From Utricularia gibba (lineage: Eukaryota > Streptophyta > Magnoliopsida > Lamiales > Lentibulariaceae), in the NCBI GenBank assembly GCA_002189035.1, contig CM007989.1, positions 6,305,501 to 6,369,500 of the forward strand: a stretch of DNA of 64,000 bases, written 5' to 3'. A program made the translations under genes and the position numbers. Below the pieces are notes generated by a model. It saw only the letters and a list, made by a program, of their open reading frames with translations, was not told the DNA's origin and searched no databases. Shown piece by piece: positions 23,115 through 36,455 of this stretch. The number at the start of each line of letters is the position of its first letter. Position 1 is the first letter of the stretch.

Positions 23115-24394
23115 ATGCCGGATAAGCTGATTACGGCCACTCTAGTGATATGGATTGCTTTTTCCGGCTGCTGTTTCGTCCAAGGGCAGCGACGGCAGCT
23201 TCGATTCGATGGAGAAAGGGGGCAGTTTCGTATCCTACAAATCTCCGATATGCACTACGCTAACGGTAAGACCACGCCGTGCCTCGATGTGTTCCGGAGT
23301 CAAAGACGATCGTGTTCCGATCTGAACACCACCGCCTTTATCCACCGTGTGATTAGCGCCGAGAAGCCCGACCTTATTGTGTTCACAGGTAATTGATTCG
23401 TTGACCCTGGAAACCAATTCCGAGGTTAATTTGTGAATCGAATTTCAGGCGATAATATATTTGGGTCCGATGCTTCTGATGCCGCGTCATCGATGGACGC
23501 TGCGTTTGCCCCTGCGATATCCTCCAATATTCCTTGGGCTGCTGTTCTTGGAAACCATGATCAAGAATCAACTCTGTCTAGGGAAGAAGTGATGAAGCAT
23601 ATTGTAAAAATGAAGAACACTGTATCTTTGGTCAACCCCCTGATGCCCAGTTCATTGAAGGATTTGGGAACTACAATTTGGAGGTTCATGGTGCTGATGG
23701 CTCACCCTTCGCAGATAAATCAGTTCTCAATCTTTACTTCCTCGACAGCGGTGATTACTCTACTATACCTTTCATCCCTGGGTATGGGTGGATTACGCGT
23801 TCTCAGCAGCTCTGGTTACAGCGTACTTCCAATGAACTCAAGGTAAAACAAAAAAAGCATAGTTGTCTTCTTTGGCTGGCTGCCTGTTGGATTTAATCTC
23901 TGTGATTTCCTTCTGAACAGAGGAGATACACGAGTGAACCAGTGGCGCAAAAGGGATCAGCACCAGCGCTTGCATATTTCCACATCCCTTTGCCCGAATA
24001 CTCAAGCTTCGACTCATCCAACATAACCGGGGAAATGCAAGAGGAGGTTAGCTCCCCATCCATAAACTCCGGGTTCTTCACAACGCTGGTGGAAGCAGGG
24101 GATGTGAAGGCTGTTTTCACTGGCCATGATCACCTTAACGACTACTGCGGCAGATCAAGTGGCATAAATCTCTGCTATGCAGGAGGATTCGGGTATCATG
24201 CCTACGGGAAAGCAGGGTGGTCGAGGAGGGCGAGAATGGTGGTAGTTTCGTTGAGGCAAAGGGAGGATTCTTCATGGGGAGCATTGAGGTCCATAAGAAC
24301 ATGGAAGCGTCTTGATGACGAGAAGCTTACTGCCATTGATGCGCAGGTGCTTTGGAGCAGAGGCTCCTCAAGAAGGAAGCACGAATTCTATTAG
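23115..24394 (+). CDS. PAP29: Purple acid phosphatase, PAP28/29 type
   Basis: This is a secreted metallophosphoesterase of the low-molecular-weight plant PAP subgroup, often annotated as probable inactive PAP29. Exons: 23115-23388, 23449-23842, 23921-24394. The ATG at 23115 is preferred over an in-frame upstream ATG at 23043 because a signal peptide follows directly (MPDKLITATLVIWIAFSGCC). Metal-site blocks: ISDMHYANG (Asp45, His47), GDNIFG (residues 92-97), LGNHDQES, AYFHIPLPEY and FTGHDHLNDYC. Exon 2 is broken at a C5 run (23636-23640): upstream reads ...TVSLVNP, downstream continues as DAQFIEGFGNYNLEVHG in the next frame. One extra C joins them to about 380 residues, near the usual length. 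Otherwise intact, so an assembly error is more likely than gene death. Confidence 0.92.
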
Positions 24395-26088
24395 TGTGTA
24401 TGTTGCAGGAGGTCGCAACATAAGACTACAGGGTGAATCATAAACTGACAAGTGACCAGTTCCTAGAACTAGAACAAGGGATCGAGTCAAAAGACAAGTA
24501 GGATATGGAAAGGGAGAGCAGGAAAGAATAATAATAATAATATTCTCCTGTCATATTCTTTCATTACAATTCTTTTATTAATTGTCTTAATATAATTACC
24601 CATAAACACATTGGGCTTAACTTTAATTATTTTGGGTTGAGTAAAAAGTATATATTTAGTTTAGAGTATAAAATATATATATTTTATTTTCTAAAATCTA
24701 GTTAAGCATATTTACATAATTTTATAAAAATTCATTATTATAAGGAAAGAAAAAAAAATTCTTTTAAAAATAAGGAAAATATATCGATCCAAAACTCACA
24801 AATCATAAAGCTGTAGTAAAACACATTGTATTAGTAGTTTTAACTTATAAAATTAATGTGTTTAGTAATAAAATTATATGTTTTAAATATGACTTTAGAT
24901 ATTTTTCAAATTTTTATTATTATTTATGTTTTTGTTGCAAAAGTGTAGTAAATCATTGATTTAGATCATATTTGGTCGTGACATCCTATTGAATGAGATT
25001 TGTGGTAAGTTTTTTTTATTAAATCAACACCAAATTCTACATGAGACGGAAAATCAACGGAGTTAGCCAACCCAAGAGTGAAGCAGTAGATGATTTCACT
25101 AGAAATGGTGGCAATACAAGAGAGGAGCAAAATGAATAAATTCAAACAAGGGATGGGAAAATTAAAAAAAAAAAACGGAGAGAGAAGAATTTTCTTGCAA
25201 AACACACTAACAATAGAAAAAGAATATACTTATTTGAAACGATCCTAATTTGATGATACCCAATCCGGTGGATTATCAGTTTTTTTTAAAAAAAATGTGG
25301 ATTTGATTGGTTTACGGATTCTACGACTAAAAATCCAAATTAATCCAATATGATACATTCTGAAGATCCATTTTTGAAACAACTATAATATATTTATATC
25401 ATTTTTTTATACTGATCGACACATTAAGTATATCTTCATTTATTAGTTACTTTGTTTACTTGTGTGACTCTTCTAGCTACAACAAGTATTGTAAAAATGT
25501 ACATTTTATGTTTTGAAAATCATCAAGACAAGATTATGGAATAATATGGGAGATGATTTTCTTACCAATAATATGCTTATATATATTGAAGATGAATTTG
25601 TAGACAATTGTACCTATGATAATATTTTGAAGAATTTTAAGAGTATATCTTTAAATTTTATTTAATATTTCATAATATTTTAATATTAGAGATGAATTTT
25701 ATATCTAAAAATTTTGTTTTATAATAAGTTTTTCTTATTAATTTTAAGTTTTTTGTTTTAATTTAAAGAAATAGGGAATGTTTCTCCTACGGCGGCCTTG
25801 ATCGATGAGTGGTGTACAGTTGCTATGAAGTCATCCACAGCCCTCCTCCTGGTTGTTTGTGACTCCAAAATTTCCACACCTATTTCTGCAACCCAAACCA
25901 ACTCTTTCTGATGTTCCCGGCAGCATTTAATAATAACATATTTCCAATAGCAACTCACATATTCCGGCACAACTACAACATATTGCACACACTGGATTCT
26001 GAAAGTTCAATATAATACATGTATGCTGGTCTCAAGAATTTACAACCAAAATGAAAAACAAATGTATTGTTTCATTGTGATGCAAGCA
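24395..26088. other. AT-rich spacer
   Basis: Holds the 3' ends of the convergent phosphatase and MYB genes. A few short frames, none convincing. Confidence 0.55.
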
Positions 26089-27389
26089 TCAACATTTGTC
26101 CCAAGAGATGAAAGTGTTCAGTGGCACGTCATTCCTAGGGAGAGCTGCTGGTGGTGGAATTCCACTCCCCTGGTAGGCGAAGGGTTTATAGAACTTGCTA
26201 TTTCTATTCTTCTGTTGCACAGCTTGGCGTTGAAAGAATTTCTGTGCATGACTTGCAACTTGCTGTGGAGTTCTAGTGATAACGTATTCTCTCGAAATCC
26301 GTTGCCACTTTCCTCTCCCACACTCATCTAGTCCACGTAGGAACCGTCTGCAACAGAAAAAAAAATGGAACATAACATGCTTGTGAGCTGCCAATTGGGT
26401 TCACAACACAGACCCAAAAGGTGATGTAATATCATATTCAAATGAAATGAAGCATTGGAAGAATGTAGCAAGTTTATGAGGTATGAACCTGTGCTCCTCA
26501 TCACACCAGGTGATTCCTTTTCCTCTTCGCCTCCGCTTTTGTCTTTCTCCAGATGAAACCTCTTGTTCTACGTCTATTCCCAAGAATTTCGAAACCTCCT
26601 CCCAACTGTAAGATTCTATGTTGCTGCTGACTCCATACGTAGATTGACTCACTGGGGTTAAACTATCCAGACTAATAACTGTGGGTGGCTGACCGCCACT
26701 CCCTCCAACCCAGCCACCATTTTGATTTGTAAGTGTTGAAGTAGGGGCTTCATAAACCACCGGCGTTAGCAGCATATCAGATGTAGTGAATCATCCTTTT
26801 AGAAAAGAACTATGTACTACTTACCCCCATCACGGTAAAAACCTGTGATCCCATCGACGTTATGGTGATGGGCGTTCCAATATCCCATGTGGTTGGCACT
26901 GGGAGGGAAGACACTGTTAGGCAGCAGTTCAGCAGCCATGCCGCCGATCCCCCATGCTGCGCCTGTGTCTTGCACCTGAAAAGACATTGAAATAGGAAAG
27001 CTATTAAATATATAAGATCAGATGGCATCATTCGAATCTCAATCAAAAAATTAACATATTTGAACTCAGGCTCTCAATCTACCATCCATACTCACCGCGC
27101 AGGAAGTCATCATAGGAGGAAGCACTGGCAATACTGTGTCTTCAACAGAATTAGACATCTGGTGAATGCTTGGCAGGTGCTGTTCTGAATCGTCATCATC
27201 CATTTCCATCCAGCTCCGACTCGTTTGCAAGTCCAAAGATTTTACAGGTTCTGAGACCCAGCCACCTCCATGCGCATCGTATGAATTCTCCAACCCGAGT
27301 AGTGCTCGCTGGAAACAACTCTGCATATCTTGTAGATCATTCGATTCTTGCTTTTCCTCCTCCTCCTCCAGCAATCCATCTGATTCCAT
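26089..27389 (-). CDS. One-repeat MYB transcription factor (SHAQKFF class)
   Basis: Nuclear MYB-related DNA-binding protein of the class whose third helix reads SHAQK(Y/F)F. Exons on the minus strand: 27389-27096, 26975-26825, 26747-26489, 26347-26089, giving 320 residues in phase. The ATG at 27389 begins [15 protein letters not shown]. The first half is acidic and disordered. A basic patch [10 protein letters not shown] precedes the single MYB repeat at about residues 225-275: [49 protein letters not shown]. The third exon begins at an AG just before CCCCTACT. This choice keeps phase, has a good branch point (TGCTAAC) upstream, and the same AG is kept in the duplicate copy. Compared with DIVARICATA or KUA1-type proteins it lacks a second MYB repeat and any clear EAR motif. 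Targets cannot be inferred. Confidence 0.88.
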
Positions 27390-29024
27390 AACATCGCAAC
27401 AACCACAGCAATAAAAACAGAAACATTAAAGAATCAAGGGAGTATTCCCCAGTAAAAATCCGAGCAGAGGCCAAAAAAATACATGCTCTTGACATACCAA
27501 GAATCGTGAACCAATCATATTTGTCTCCCTCAGGGTTTTCCATTTAATTACAGAGGCAAACCAAGATTCCAAAATGATCGCCGCTGGAAAACTTTGAATC
27601 AGGAAAACAAATTCAGCAAATGGGTGGCAACAACTCTGCATATCATCATGCTAATGCGTATCATGTTAATTTGAATACCTTGGCGCCAAAGCTAACCGCT
27701 TAAAAACAAGTTGATGAAGTAAAAAATATTTTAGTTTTTTTTTAATTTCCCCTTGCATTGAGAAAATTTTCACACCTTGATTTCTTCTTCGTTTTATTTT
27801 CGAGAACTTATCTTTTAAGAAATAATTTTAATAAAATAGAAACTGAATTTCAATTACACATTTTTATTTTGTAATAATAAAATGATTATAAATAAAAAAA
27901 TGTATTTCAATCAAATCCCCTTAGCAACCAGATGTTTTTATATATATTTCGTTTTTATTATAAAAATTATTGTAATTTCATATGTATATTTATTACCTAC
28001 TTGGACTTTATTTTATTTTATTCTGCTTAATTAGATACATGCGCCACCTTTTCGGGTTGCAAGTAGTCCCGTGGCTGGGGATGGATGCCACCCGAGTTTA
28101 GGCAGAGATGTAAACCTCCTGCAAAAATGGCAGAAACAAAAGTATGGTGATGTTCGCTTTATGCGGGGTCCATATCATTAAAAAAAATTATATATTTAAC
28201 TGGTGGCCATGCAACCTTTAGAGTTTGATGGGTTACCGTGTATGAATAGAGGGAATCCTTCTCATTTCGATGTACCTAATCAATCGTACCTCGCGATTGA
28301 GTCCCAGTATCCATATTCGATCCCATTGAGTGAGTTATGTAGAAACTTCACAATTTTTGAAGGTAGAGTAGCAGCAAAAGAAAGATATCACTGTTTTTAC
28401 TTATATGTCTTACTCAATAGAGTTTCAAAAAAAATATAAAAATCGATAATTTAACAAAGTAAATATTTTTTAATTTATTATGATAAATAATGAATTTTTA
28501 TCTTAATTTGGTATGAATGTAATCCTTATTTTGAAGTAAAATACATAAAAAATTATTTTTATTTTTTGATTTTACGGTCAATATATTAATAGATATCGAT
28601 TATACACAATATCTGATTGATACATGAAAATGGAAGACACACTTTACACCATGGGATTTATTTGACTAAATAGTTTTACTAGTTACCCAAATGTAGGATT
28701 AAATTGCATGGTGCAATCATAGCATTCAAAATGCATCTTTAAGCAAGCAAGAAGGTAAGGAAAATCAAAGAAGAAAGAAATGATTACTTTTCAAAATAAC
28801 TCATTAAACAAAATTCACCTTATTTAATCATATGGATGAAGAGACAAGAATGGAATCAAATCCACAAAAGGTGATTATCAAATTGAAAATTATGATCAAT
28901 CTAAAAATGGATGGCATTTTTACATGCCAACACAATGTCTCCTTCAAAACTAAGCAAAGCACATATAATATTCTTGAAATTTTCTGTAAACTGCTTACGA
29001 TTTCCAATAGTAGCACCTCGCATG
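27390..29024. other. Spacer between the MYB gene and its duplicate
   Basis: Contains the MYB gene's leader and promoter at the left, then AT-rich DNA. No other gene recognised. Confidence 0.5.
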
Positions 29025-30810
29025 TCGTGGCACAATTGTTAATATATCACATGCACTGTGTTCTTAAACTCTAATATAATGCACACATGTTGGTGTCCAA
29101 AAGTTACAACAAAAGTGAAACACAAACCTATCGTTCCGCTCTGATCTAGTCATCAGCACTTGTCCCATGGAATAAATGTGCTAGAGACTCTCGTGTGGGT
29201 GGTGTGGTATTGGGAGGGAGCAAAGCTGGTGGTGGAATGTAAATTCTACTCCCCTGGTATTTGAAGGGGTTTTTGGGAGGAGTGGTTGTAACCCTCTTTG
29301 ACTACAACTATTATTTGGAATAAAGGTAGAACTGTTTATCTTATTTTGCTAGAAGAATTTTTGTGTGTGACTAACGACTTGCTACAGTAATTTTATACAA
29401 ATAATCATATTTTTCATTTTATACAGTAATTCTTTCTTCTTCATCATCTCACTAGCCCGCTTGAATTCTTCAAGGCTTCTTCGTTTTACCCTCATAGATT
29501 GCAATCAAAAGAAATTCCCAAGAATCAAAAACAGTTTATACGATACCATAGGTATAAATTTTATTTTACAAGATTAAGTGGATTTAGAAGAAATTTTCAA
29601 GAATCATGATAAAATCATTTTCAAATATATAGCTCTAAAAAAATATACATTAAAACAATTTTTCTACTACTTTTAATTATAATATATATTTATTAAGTGC
29701 GAAAATATAGAACAAGTCAGGTAGAAAAGAGAAATTAAAATTACAAAAAAATTAATATATAAAATAATAAATTTTAAATATATTATTTTAATGATTAAAA
29801 TAAATAAGGTATAGAAAATAACAAATATGTTTATAGTGATAAGGAATGAATTTTGAAAAAATAGTTATATGCATAAAATTCCTAACTTGGTGTAGAGTTC
29901 TCGTGGTAACGTATTCCCTGGAGACTTGTCACCACTTCCCTCTCCCGCATTGCTTCAGTTCACACAGTAAGCATCTGCAAGTGAAAAGAAAATGCAACAA
30001 TGATATCAACATGATTGATTCAAGACGCGTGTGAGCTGCAAATTATGTCCACAACACTGGGCCAAAAGGTGATGTAGTATCAAATTCTAATGGAATGAAG
30101 CGTTGATAAAATGCAACAAGTTTATCGTGTATGAACTTGTGCTCCTTCTCAAACTAGGTAATTCCCCTTCCTCTTCGCCTCTGCTCTTATCTTTCTTGAG
30201 GTGATGCGTCTTGTTCTACGTCCATTCTCATTCCCAAGAACCTCGAAACCTCCTCCCAACTATAGGATTATATGGCATTGCCCCCTCCATACGTAAATTG
30301 GCTCACTGGGCCTGGACTTTCTAGACTAAAAACTGCATTGGCTGACAGCCACCGCCTTCAATTCAACCATCATTCTGATATGGAAGGGTTAAACCAGGGG
30401 CTTGCCTGTTGAACTCGTTGGCTGTATGGTTCATGTATTTGGTGATTCCCCATAAACCTATTAGATGCCAACGTTTAAGATCAGATGTTAGCAGCATACT
30501 AGATCTTGTGAATCATCCTTTTACAAAAGAAGTATGTATTACTTACCCTCGTTGCTATAAAAGCCAGTGATCTCTTGGGCGTTACTCTGATCAGAGTTCT
30601 AGTATTCCATGTGGTTGGCATTGAGAGGGAACACATTAGTAGTCAAACTAGCCTCGTTTCCATGAAAGCCATTGATCCCCTGAATGCGATACTGATCTGC
30701 GATATGATATTCCATGTGATTGTCATTGGGAGGGAACACATGGGTAGGCAATGATGCATCAGGCATACTAGAGATCCCCCATGCCATGTTATTATCTTCC
30801 ATCCATAATA
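29025..30810 (-). pseudogene. Decayed duplicate of the MYB gene
   Basis: Direct-orientation copy of 25965-26985, about 3 kb away. Exon 4, exon 3 and exon 2 homology is clear, including flanking non-coding bases. The MYB helix reads CGRGKW, then a TGA stop, then QVSREYVTTRTLHQV. About 500 bp of AT-rich DNA (roughly 29390-29890) interrupts the copy just before the SHAQKFF codons, which survive as SHTQKFF on the far side, again with stops. Exon 2 homology ends at about 30810, where a dispersed repeat begins, and exon 1 is missing. The piece cannot encode a working factor. Confidence 0.85.
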
Positions 30811-31490
30811 TAATAACACATATTTTTGAATGTTTAAGGATAGAAAAATGATTAATATTTATAGACAAAACTTTTATTTTATTATATATTGCTGGATTTT
30901 TGTAACTAATATCTTAGTTTCAATTTTAGTTCTAATTATTTTCTTGAGCAATTCAGCATATATCAACAATGTAAATCCTAATGAGTCAAAAAGTGTACAC
31001 TAGAGCCAACATGAAAAGGTGAACAAAAAAAAAAGAAAGAAAAGCACCATATCCCAAGAAGATCAAAATTGCAAGAACAAGGAATGAAGAAGACAAACTA
31101 AGACAAAGTCTTATTTTGAAGATTTCTTTCGCTTATGAAGAAAACTATTCCTAGCTCAAAAGGGTTTTAGTTTTTTCGCGCAACTGTTTACAATTTCATT
31201 TTACTATTTATTTTTTTGTTCATTTTATTGCTGCTAAGTTGTGGAACGAAGATGATTTTCATGTTATATTATGAAAGTATTTTATTTTTTTTAATATGAG
31301 TAGTTGGGACCAAAGAGGATAGGAGATAGTGTGTAAATCATTTTTTTGATCTTTTTAGTCATAAATCATATCATTTTCTTAACAAATCAGGATAGATTTA
31401 GGAGGAGGATGTAATGATAGTTATCTTAACAATCCTAATTAGAAGCATACCAAAGATTAGGAGAAAACAAAAGCTTAGGTAAACTTAGAC
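30811..31490. repeat. Dispersed repeat, copy A
   Basis: Starts with 25 bases identical to 45674-45698 (TAATAACACATATTTTTGAA and on). Similarity continues in patches for some 650 bp, for example around 30930 with 45775, 31240 with 46180 and 31390 with 46330. No coding motif seen. Possibly an LTR or the non-coding part of a retroelement. Confidence 0.6.
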
Positions 31491-34400
31491 TTTCGTCTGT
31501 GACATTCATGATTTGCAGTTTAGATTATATTTCATATTTAGCAATATAGTCAATGAGAATTATTATTTGAGTGAATCTTTGAAATTTAGTGAGCACTTAT
31601 ACTTTATCAATTTGTTCAAAACATTCAATATTTCATCCAAAAAGAATTTTCCCAAAATCCCTCAAACAATTTGTATGTATATTTTCTTCAATAAAATTTA
31701 TTGTAGTGAAGTAAATCCATTAAAGAGGTGGAGGAACATTAGCAAAGAGCATAATATTGCTTGCTTCTTTTGATCTTCATGCAAGTAATAGATCCATCAA
31801 GGGATATACTAACATTTTCGTGGTTGTTGGAGAGCCAACTCCTGTATGTAGGCCTAAACCAAAGGAATTGCTTGAAGCAGATCTTAAGACTAAAATGGTG
31901 ATGTCGGAGTTAAAAAAGAGTTTCTAAGCGTTGTTCCACTAAGGTATGCATTTCTATTATCCTTATATAGTTTTCTTCCTTCTCATTTTGCACCTCTTCT
32001 GTGGTGATAAGTTGCAAAGCATCAAAGATTGATGTAGTAATAACATGTTTTCTCATAATATAATCTTGTGAGGCATCCAACATTGAGGTGACCTTTTGTT
32101 GATGAAGCAGATAAACTTTCTTCAATACTTGACAAAAACCAAATTGACCCTTGGAGATGAAGTTAAAGTTTTTACTATACAGGAAGATAAAAGAGTGTTT
32201 AAATTTTATTGGAAAATGCTTAACTTTGAATGGTGCTTTTTTCAATGATGCCCTAGGATGAAGTGCAAGAAAGAGCTTAGATTCCACTTGAAAAGTTCCT
32301 CTATGTATAGAAGAAGAGACAGCGGTTAGAGAGGAGGAAAGAATAAGAGAGAACAAAAATGGATAATAGTATTTTACTGCTAGATTTTTCGATTATAACT
32401 CCTCTATTAATCGTCTTAACAAAATTTTCAAATATGAGCTACGTATAAATACATTGGATTAAATATATTTAATTCCAAAAGATAAAATAGCTGGCAACAT
32501 AGATTTGCTCCTCCCGATCATGACAATCTTGTTGGAAAAACACGTGTTTCTGGTTATGTTGTAGTACTCGGATCCCTTCATCGAAGTGCGAGAATACTAA
32601 GTGTTCGGATCTTGTCAATGTGGTGCTTGGATACCGAGTGCCTGAATATCTTCTGTAGCATCAAGACACCTTCAATGCAATACCCAATGTTTTCTATAAT
32701 GCTCTATATAACATTCAAAAATATCTCATAATGCTAAAATGCTACCTGAAGTATTTGAATATCTTTATTGTGGAACTTAAAAACCTCAATATTTAATCTT
32801 ATATTAAAGATGCTATGTATCCCATATTAATTTTGGAAACCTCAATCTTTAACCTTATATACAATTGAGGTTATTAACGCTTAAATTTGCTTAATACGCT
32901 TGTTAGAATATTTTTATTAGTATTTTATTCTTTTCCTGATTTAATGTATTTATGATTTACCTTTTTAAATATTTTTCAATGTTTTACTAATGATAAGTGA
33001 AACATTTTTATTCTTTTCAATGTTTTATTCTTTTCACTATTCATCTCTTTGATAATTTATCATTGTTTACATTTTTGTCAAAAAATGACCTTAAATGTTC
33101 ATTTTTATTGAAGATTTATCTTTGTTCACATTTTTATTTGCAGTTTATTATATTCAAAAGCAATTGAACTAAGTTGTTGTGGGAAACCAAAATTAACCCC
33201 CTTTTGTGACTTGACTAATTTACTCTGGTGGGGCCGTATTGGTGAAATAGTATTTTTATAAAAATCAATTGATTGAATAACACATGTTTGAAAAGCATTT
33301 GTTAAATAGCATTTTTATGAATTATTTCAAATCAAAAAGATATATATTGGTTTAATTAAAACATATATATTAATTCTTTTTATTGATTATAAAGATATAT
33401 AAAAATATAAACATAATATATATTGAATTATAAAAATATGTATTTGACTAATACATATGCTTTAATCAGACCAATAGTTTTTTTAATATAAAAGAATTCA
33501 TAAAAGTGTTATTCAACAAATTTCTTTTTCGTAGATTTTATTTAACTAATTTACTCTTCGCGGTTAACAGGACGTCATTCAAGAACAAGTTACCTAATTA
33601 AAAGTTTCCCGTGGCTGTAGAACACACACATCACACTCATGAAGAGCCCCGATAGCATGCACATGTTACTCGAGACAAAGAGAGACTATATGCCATGACT
33701 CACAGATCAGTGGTCTTTCCACAAAATAGAGGAATATCTCTAAACCGAACTCATAAGTGATCGGTTCAGTTCAAAATCTGGTTTTGGTCCATCAAAACCA
33801 GATTTGACCTGTAAAAAAATATGATAACTTTAAGCAAAAGTACATCACAATAATTATCACTATTTAAATATCATATCTCATAAAACTCCAAATCTCTTGT
33901 CCAGTTGATTGGAAATTTACCAAAAATATGTTAATCGGTTTCAGTCGTCGGTTAAACGGCGGGTTTGAAAACACAGCTCACCATTGCAGAGGATAAGGTC
34001 AGAATGGGCGGCTAAAAATGAAAATCATGTATTATAACCATTTTATGTAGTTATATAGGCAAAGAAAAAGAAGAATACAAAGAGCCACTTTTTGGTAAAA
34101 AAGAATGCCCCAAAGATGGCCAAATCATTTTCTTCAAGAGTTCTTTTAACTTTTTCGACATATCTGTTCTTTTCAATTTCAAGTTTATGTTAAAACTACT
34201 TTCTATATTTTCACATACCAAAAATAAATATAACCAAGGTAAATTATTAATGTTATGAATTGTTTACTAATAATATGAAATATTTATCAAACTTGTAACA
34301 TAAGTCTTTGATTAATAATATTTAGAGTATTATCAATCAAATAAAAATTAAATATTTATTATATAGGAAACAATAATTGAAAAATTATTACTAAGTTCAC

Positions 34401-34730
34401 TTGTTACTTTCTTGCATAAATGCGTTGATGGTATTATTATTATTATTATTATTATTTTAATTATTTTTTTATTTTTTTAAAAAATTAACAGTTGGATAAT
34501 TAATTAATTTCTTAATCAACATCATTTTTTTTATCCTTTTATAATAATCAAAATTATTTTTGTAGCCATCTCAATTGAGATTTGTAATGATCATGGAAGA
34601 AAGATATTTATGGATCCCACATAGTGTTTCTAGCACAACTTTAACTTGAGGTATCTATACATCCAGTACTTCCTCCTTGATATGATGATTGTTGAAATAG
34701 TAGTAGTATAATCTAACATACATGTAATCT
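31491..34730. other. AT-rich spacer with unidentified short frames
   Basis: A 148-codon minus-strand frame (31910-32356) and a shorter plus-strand stretch around 31770-31920 (GYTNIFVVVGEPTPV) are open but resemble nothing I know. A (TTA)n tract lies at 34432-34456. Otherwise AT-rich with no recognisable feature. Confidence 0.45.
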
Positions 34731-34734
34731 TATC

Positions 34735-35310
34735 TCTAGTGAGTTGACTTCCATGAATGTTTTGCACCTGTTGCTAAAGCAATGACCATTACTAGGTTTA
34801 ACTTCAAACCATTGTTGGTATCTCCACCAAGTAGATGTAACAATGCCTTCCTTCATGATCAATTAGGTGAAGAAATTCATAAAACCACCTGAGGGACTTC
34901 AGTGCAATGCAAGGGAAGTATGTTTATTAAAAAAAATCCTTATATTATCTTAAATAGGGTTCATGACAATGGAATGTAAAAATCACCAGGTTTTTGCTAA
35001 CTTAAAATTTTACTCAAGCCTCTTTTGATGCTTGTTTTTTTGTTCAAAGGGGATCTGGTTTTTTGACCTTTATGATGTATGTTGATGACATTCTAATGAG
35101 TACAGAACATTAGTTGATAAATTTCTCTACTTGAGTTTCACACATCCAGATATCTCATTTGCGGTTTAGTAACTTTTCCAATATGTGCATGATCCTGGAA
35201 TTCAGCAATGGGTAACCATAAAAAGCTTAGTTAGATACCTTTCACCACATCGAGATTTGTGTTGTTTTATCTTTATGGGGGTGAACCTAACATGGAGGCC
35301 TACTAAGAAC
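34735..35310 (+). mobile_element. Ty1/copia reverse transcriptase remnant
   Basis: Translated in pieces it gives DFHECFAPVAKAMTITRF, NNAFLHDQLGEEIHKTT, MMYVDDILMSTEH and a tail similar to the MHxP..W..RYL region. These are the conserved copia RT blocks, including YVDD. Stops and frameshifts separate them, so it is dead. Confidence 0.8.
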
Positions 35311-36122
35311 CGGATTCGGGTGCTTGTCATACACCCCGAAATTTTGTTACAATGTATTGTATTTTTCTTGGTGAAATGCTACTACGGTAATATAACGATA
35401 ATGAAATATTACAAAACAGTATGTAAATAATACATTTAAATAATAAAGCATTTTATAAATTTATACTTTGAAAACAAAATAGTTCTTATGTGAAAATAAA
35501 TTAATTTAAAAGTTCCAAAAGTTCAAATTTCTATATCTATAATGACACTTGTTTGGATATTTGATTCATGAATTGACATTCTTTTTATTTAAAAAATATG
35601 AATAATAAGTGGTAGAGAATAAAAAATGAAAACTCTAGGCATTATTACATTCCAAAAAAATTGATTTAATTTATTACTTTTCAAATTTTTAAGAAAAATA
35701 TTTTAGAGCAAATTTTGCAGTTTAAAAAATGATAAAATTGGTCGCTAGTAATTGAACTTATGATCTTATGCATGCATATAATAACAGAGAAAATAGAGCT
35801 AACAGATAATTCTTTAAAGAATATATCGTATTACATATTTTACTATTCGGATATACATTTATTATGATAGAGTATTTTCCGATTTTCGTAATACCTGTGA
35901 CCCTTCTATTCATGTCTTGTGCTTTTCAATGGGCCCCTTGAGAAGCCCAAACTTTTCAAGCGTCGTCCCGCCCAGCCCGAGTACCCTGGTCACCCGAGAA
36001 GGGGAAAAATGAGCAAAATTTCTTCTAGAATGCACATAGAAATCATATTTCGTTCCAAGAGTAGAATCAGTAGCGATTAACCCCTTCATAAGATGCGTAA
36101 TTTGTTACGTACATGTTATTTA

Positions 36123-36170
<48 letters not shown>

Positions 36171-36455
36171 TATTCATTTATATTTATATAAATAGAAATG
36201 TCTAGATCGTTGGTGGTCCTTGGCATAAATGCTTCATTCAAATGTCCAGAGGATCGATCATTGGGTGGTTCCAGCCAAAACTATATGGCATGAGATCTAC
36301 TTCACAGACCCTTCCTTGACATATTTTCTATTTCCCCTATTCAAGCAATAATGGATTTTTATTTTATAATATAAATAATTCCTAATTAATAATACTGACC
36401 TTTAATTTATCAAAAATATACATTTTTTTGTGTAGTAAATCTTGATTGGATGGCG
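35311..36455. other. Spacer with (AT)n microsatellite
   Basis: AT-rich. Holds an (AT)n tract at about 36129-36166 and a possible degenerate SINE head on the minus strand near 35735-35815. No gene. Confidence 0.5.

Noticed and set aside
31910-32356. 148-codon minus-strand open frame
   Set aside because: No family motif, AT-rich codons, no splice or promoter support. Not called as a gene.
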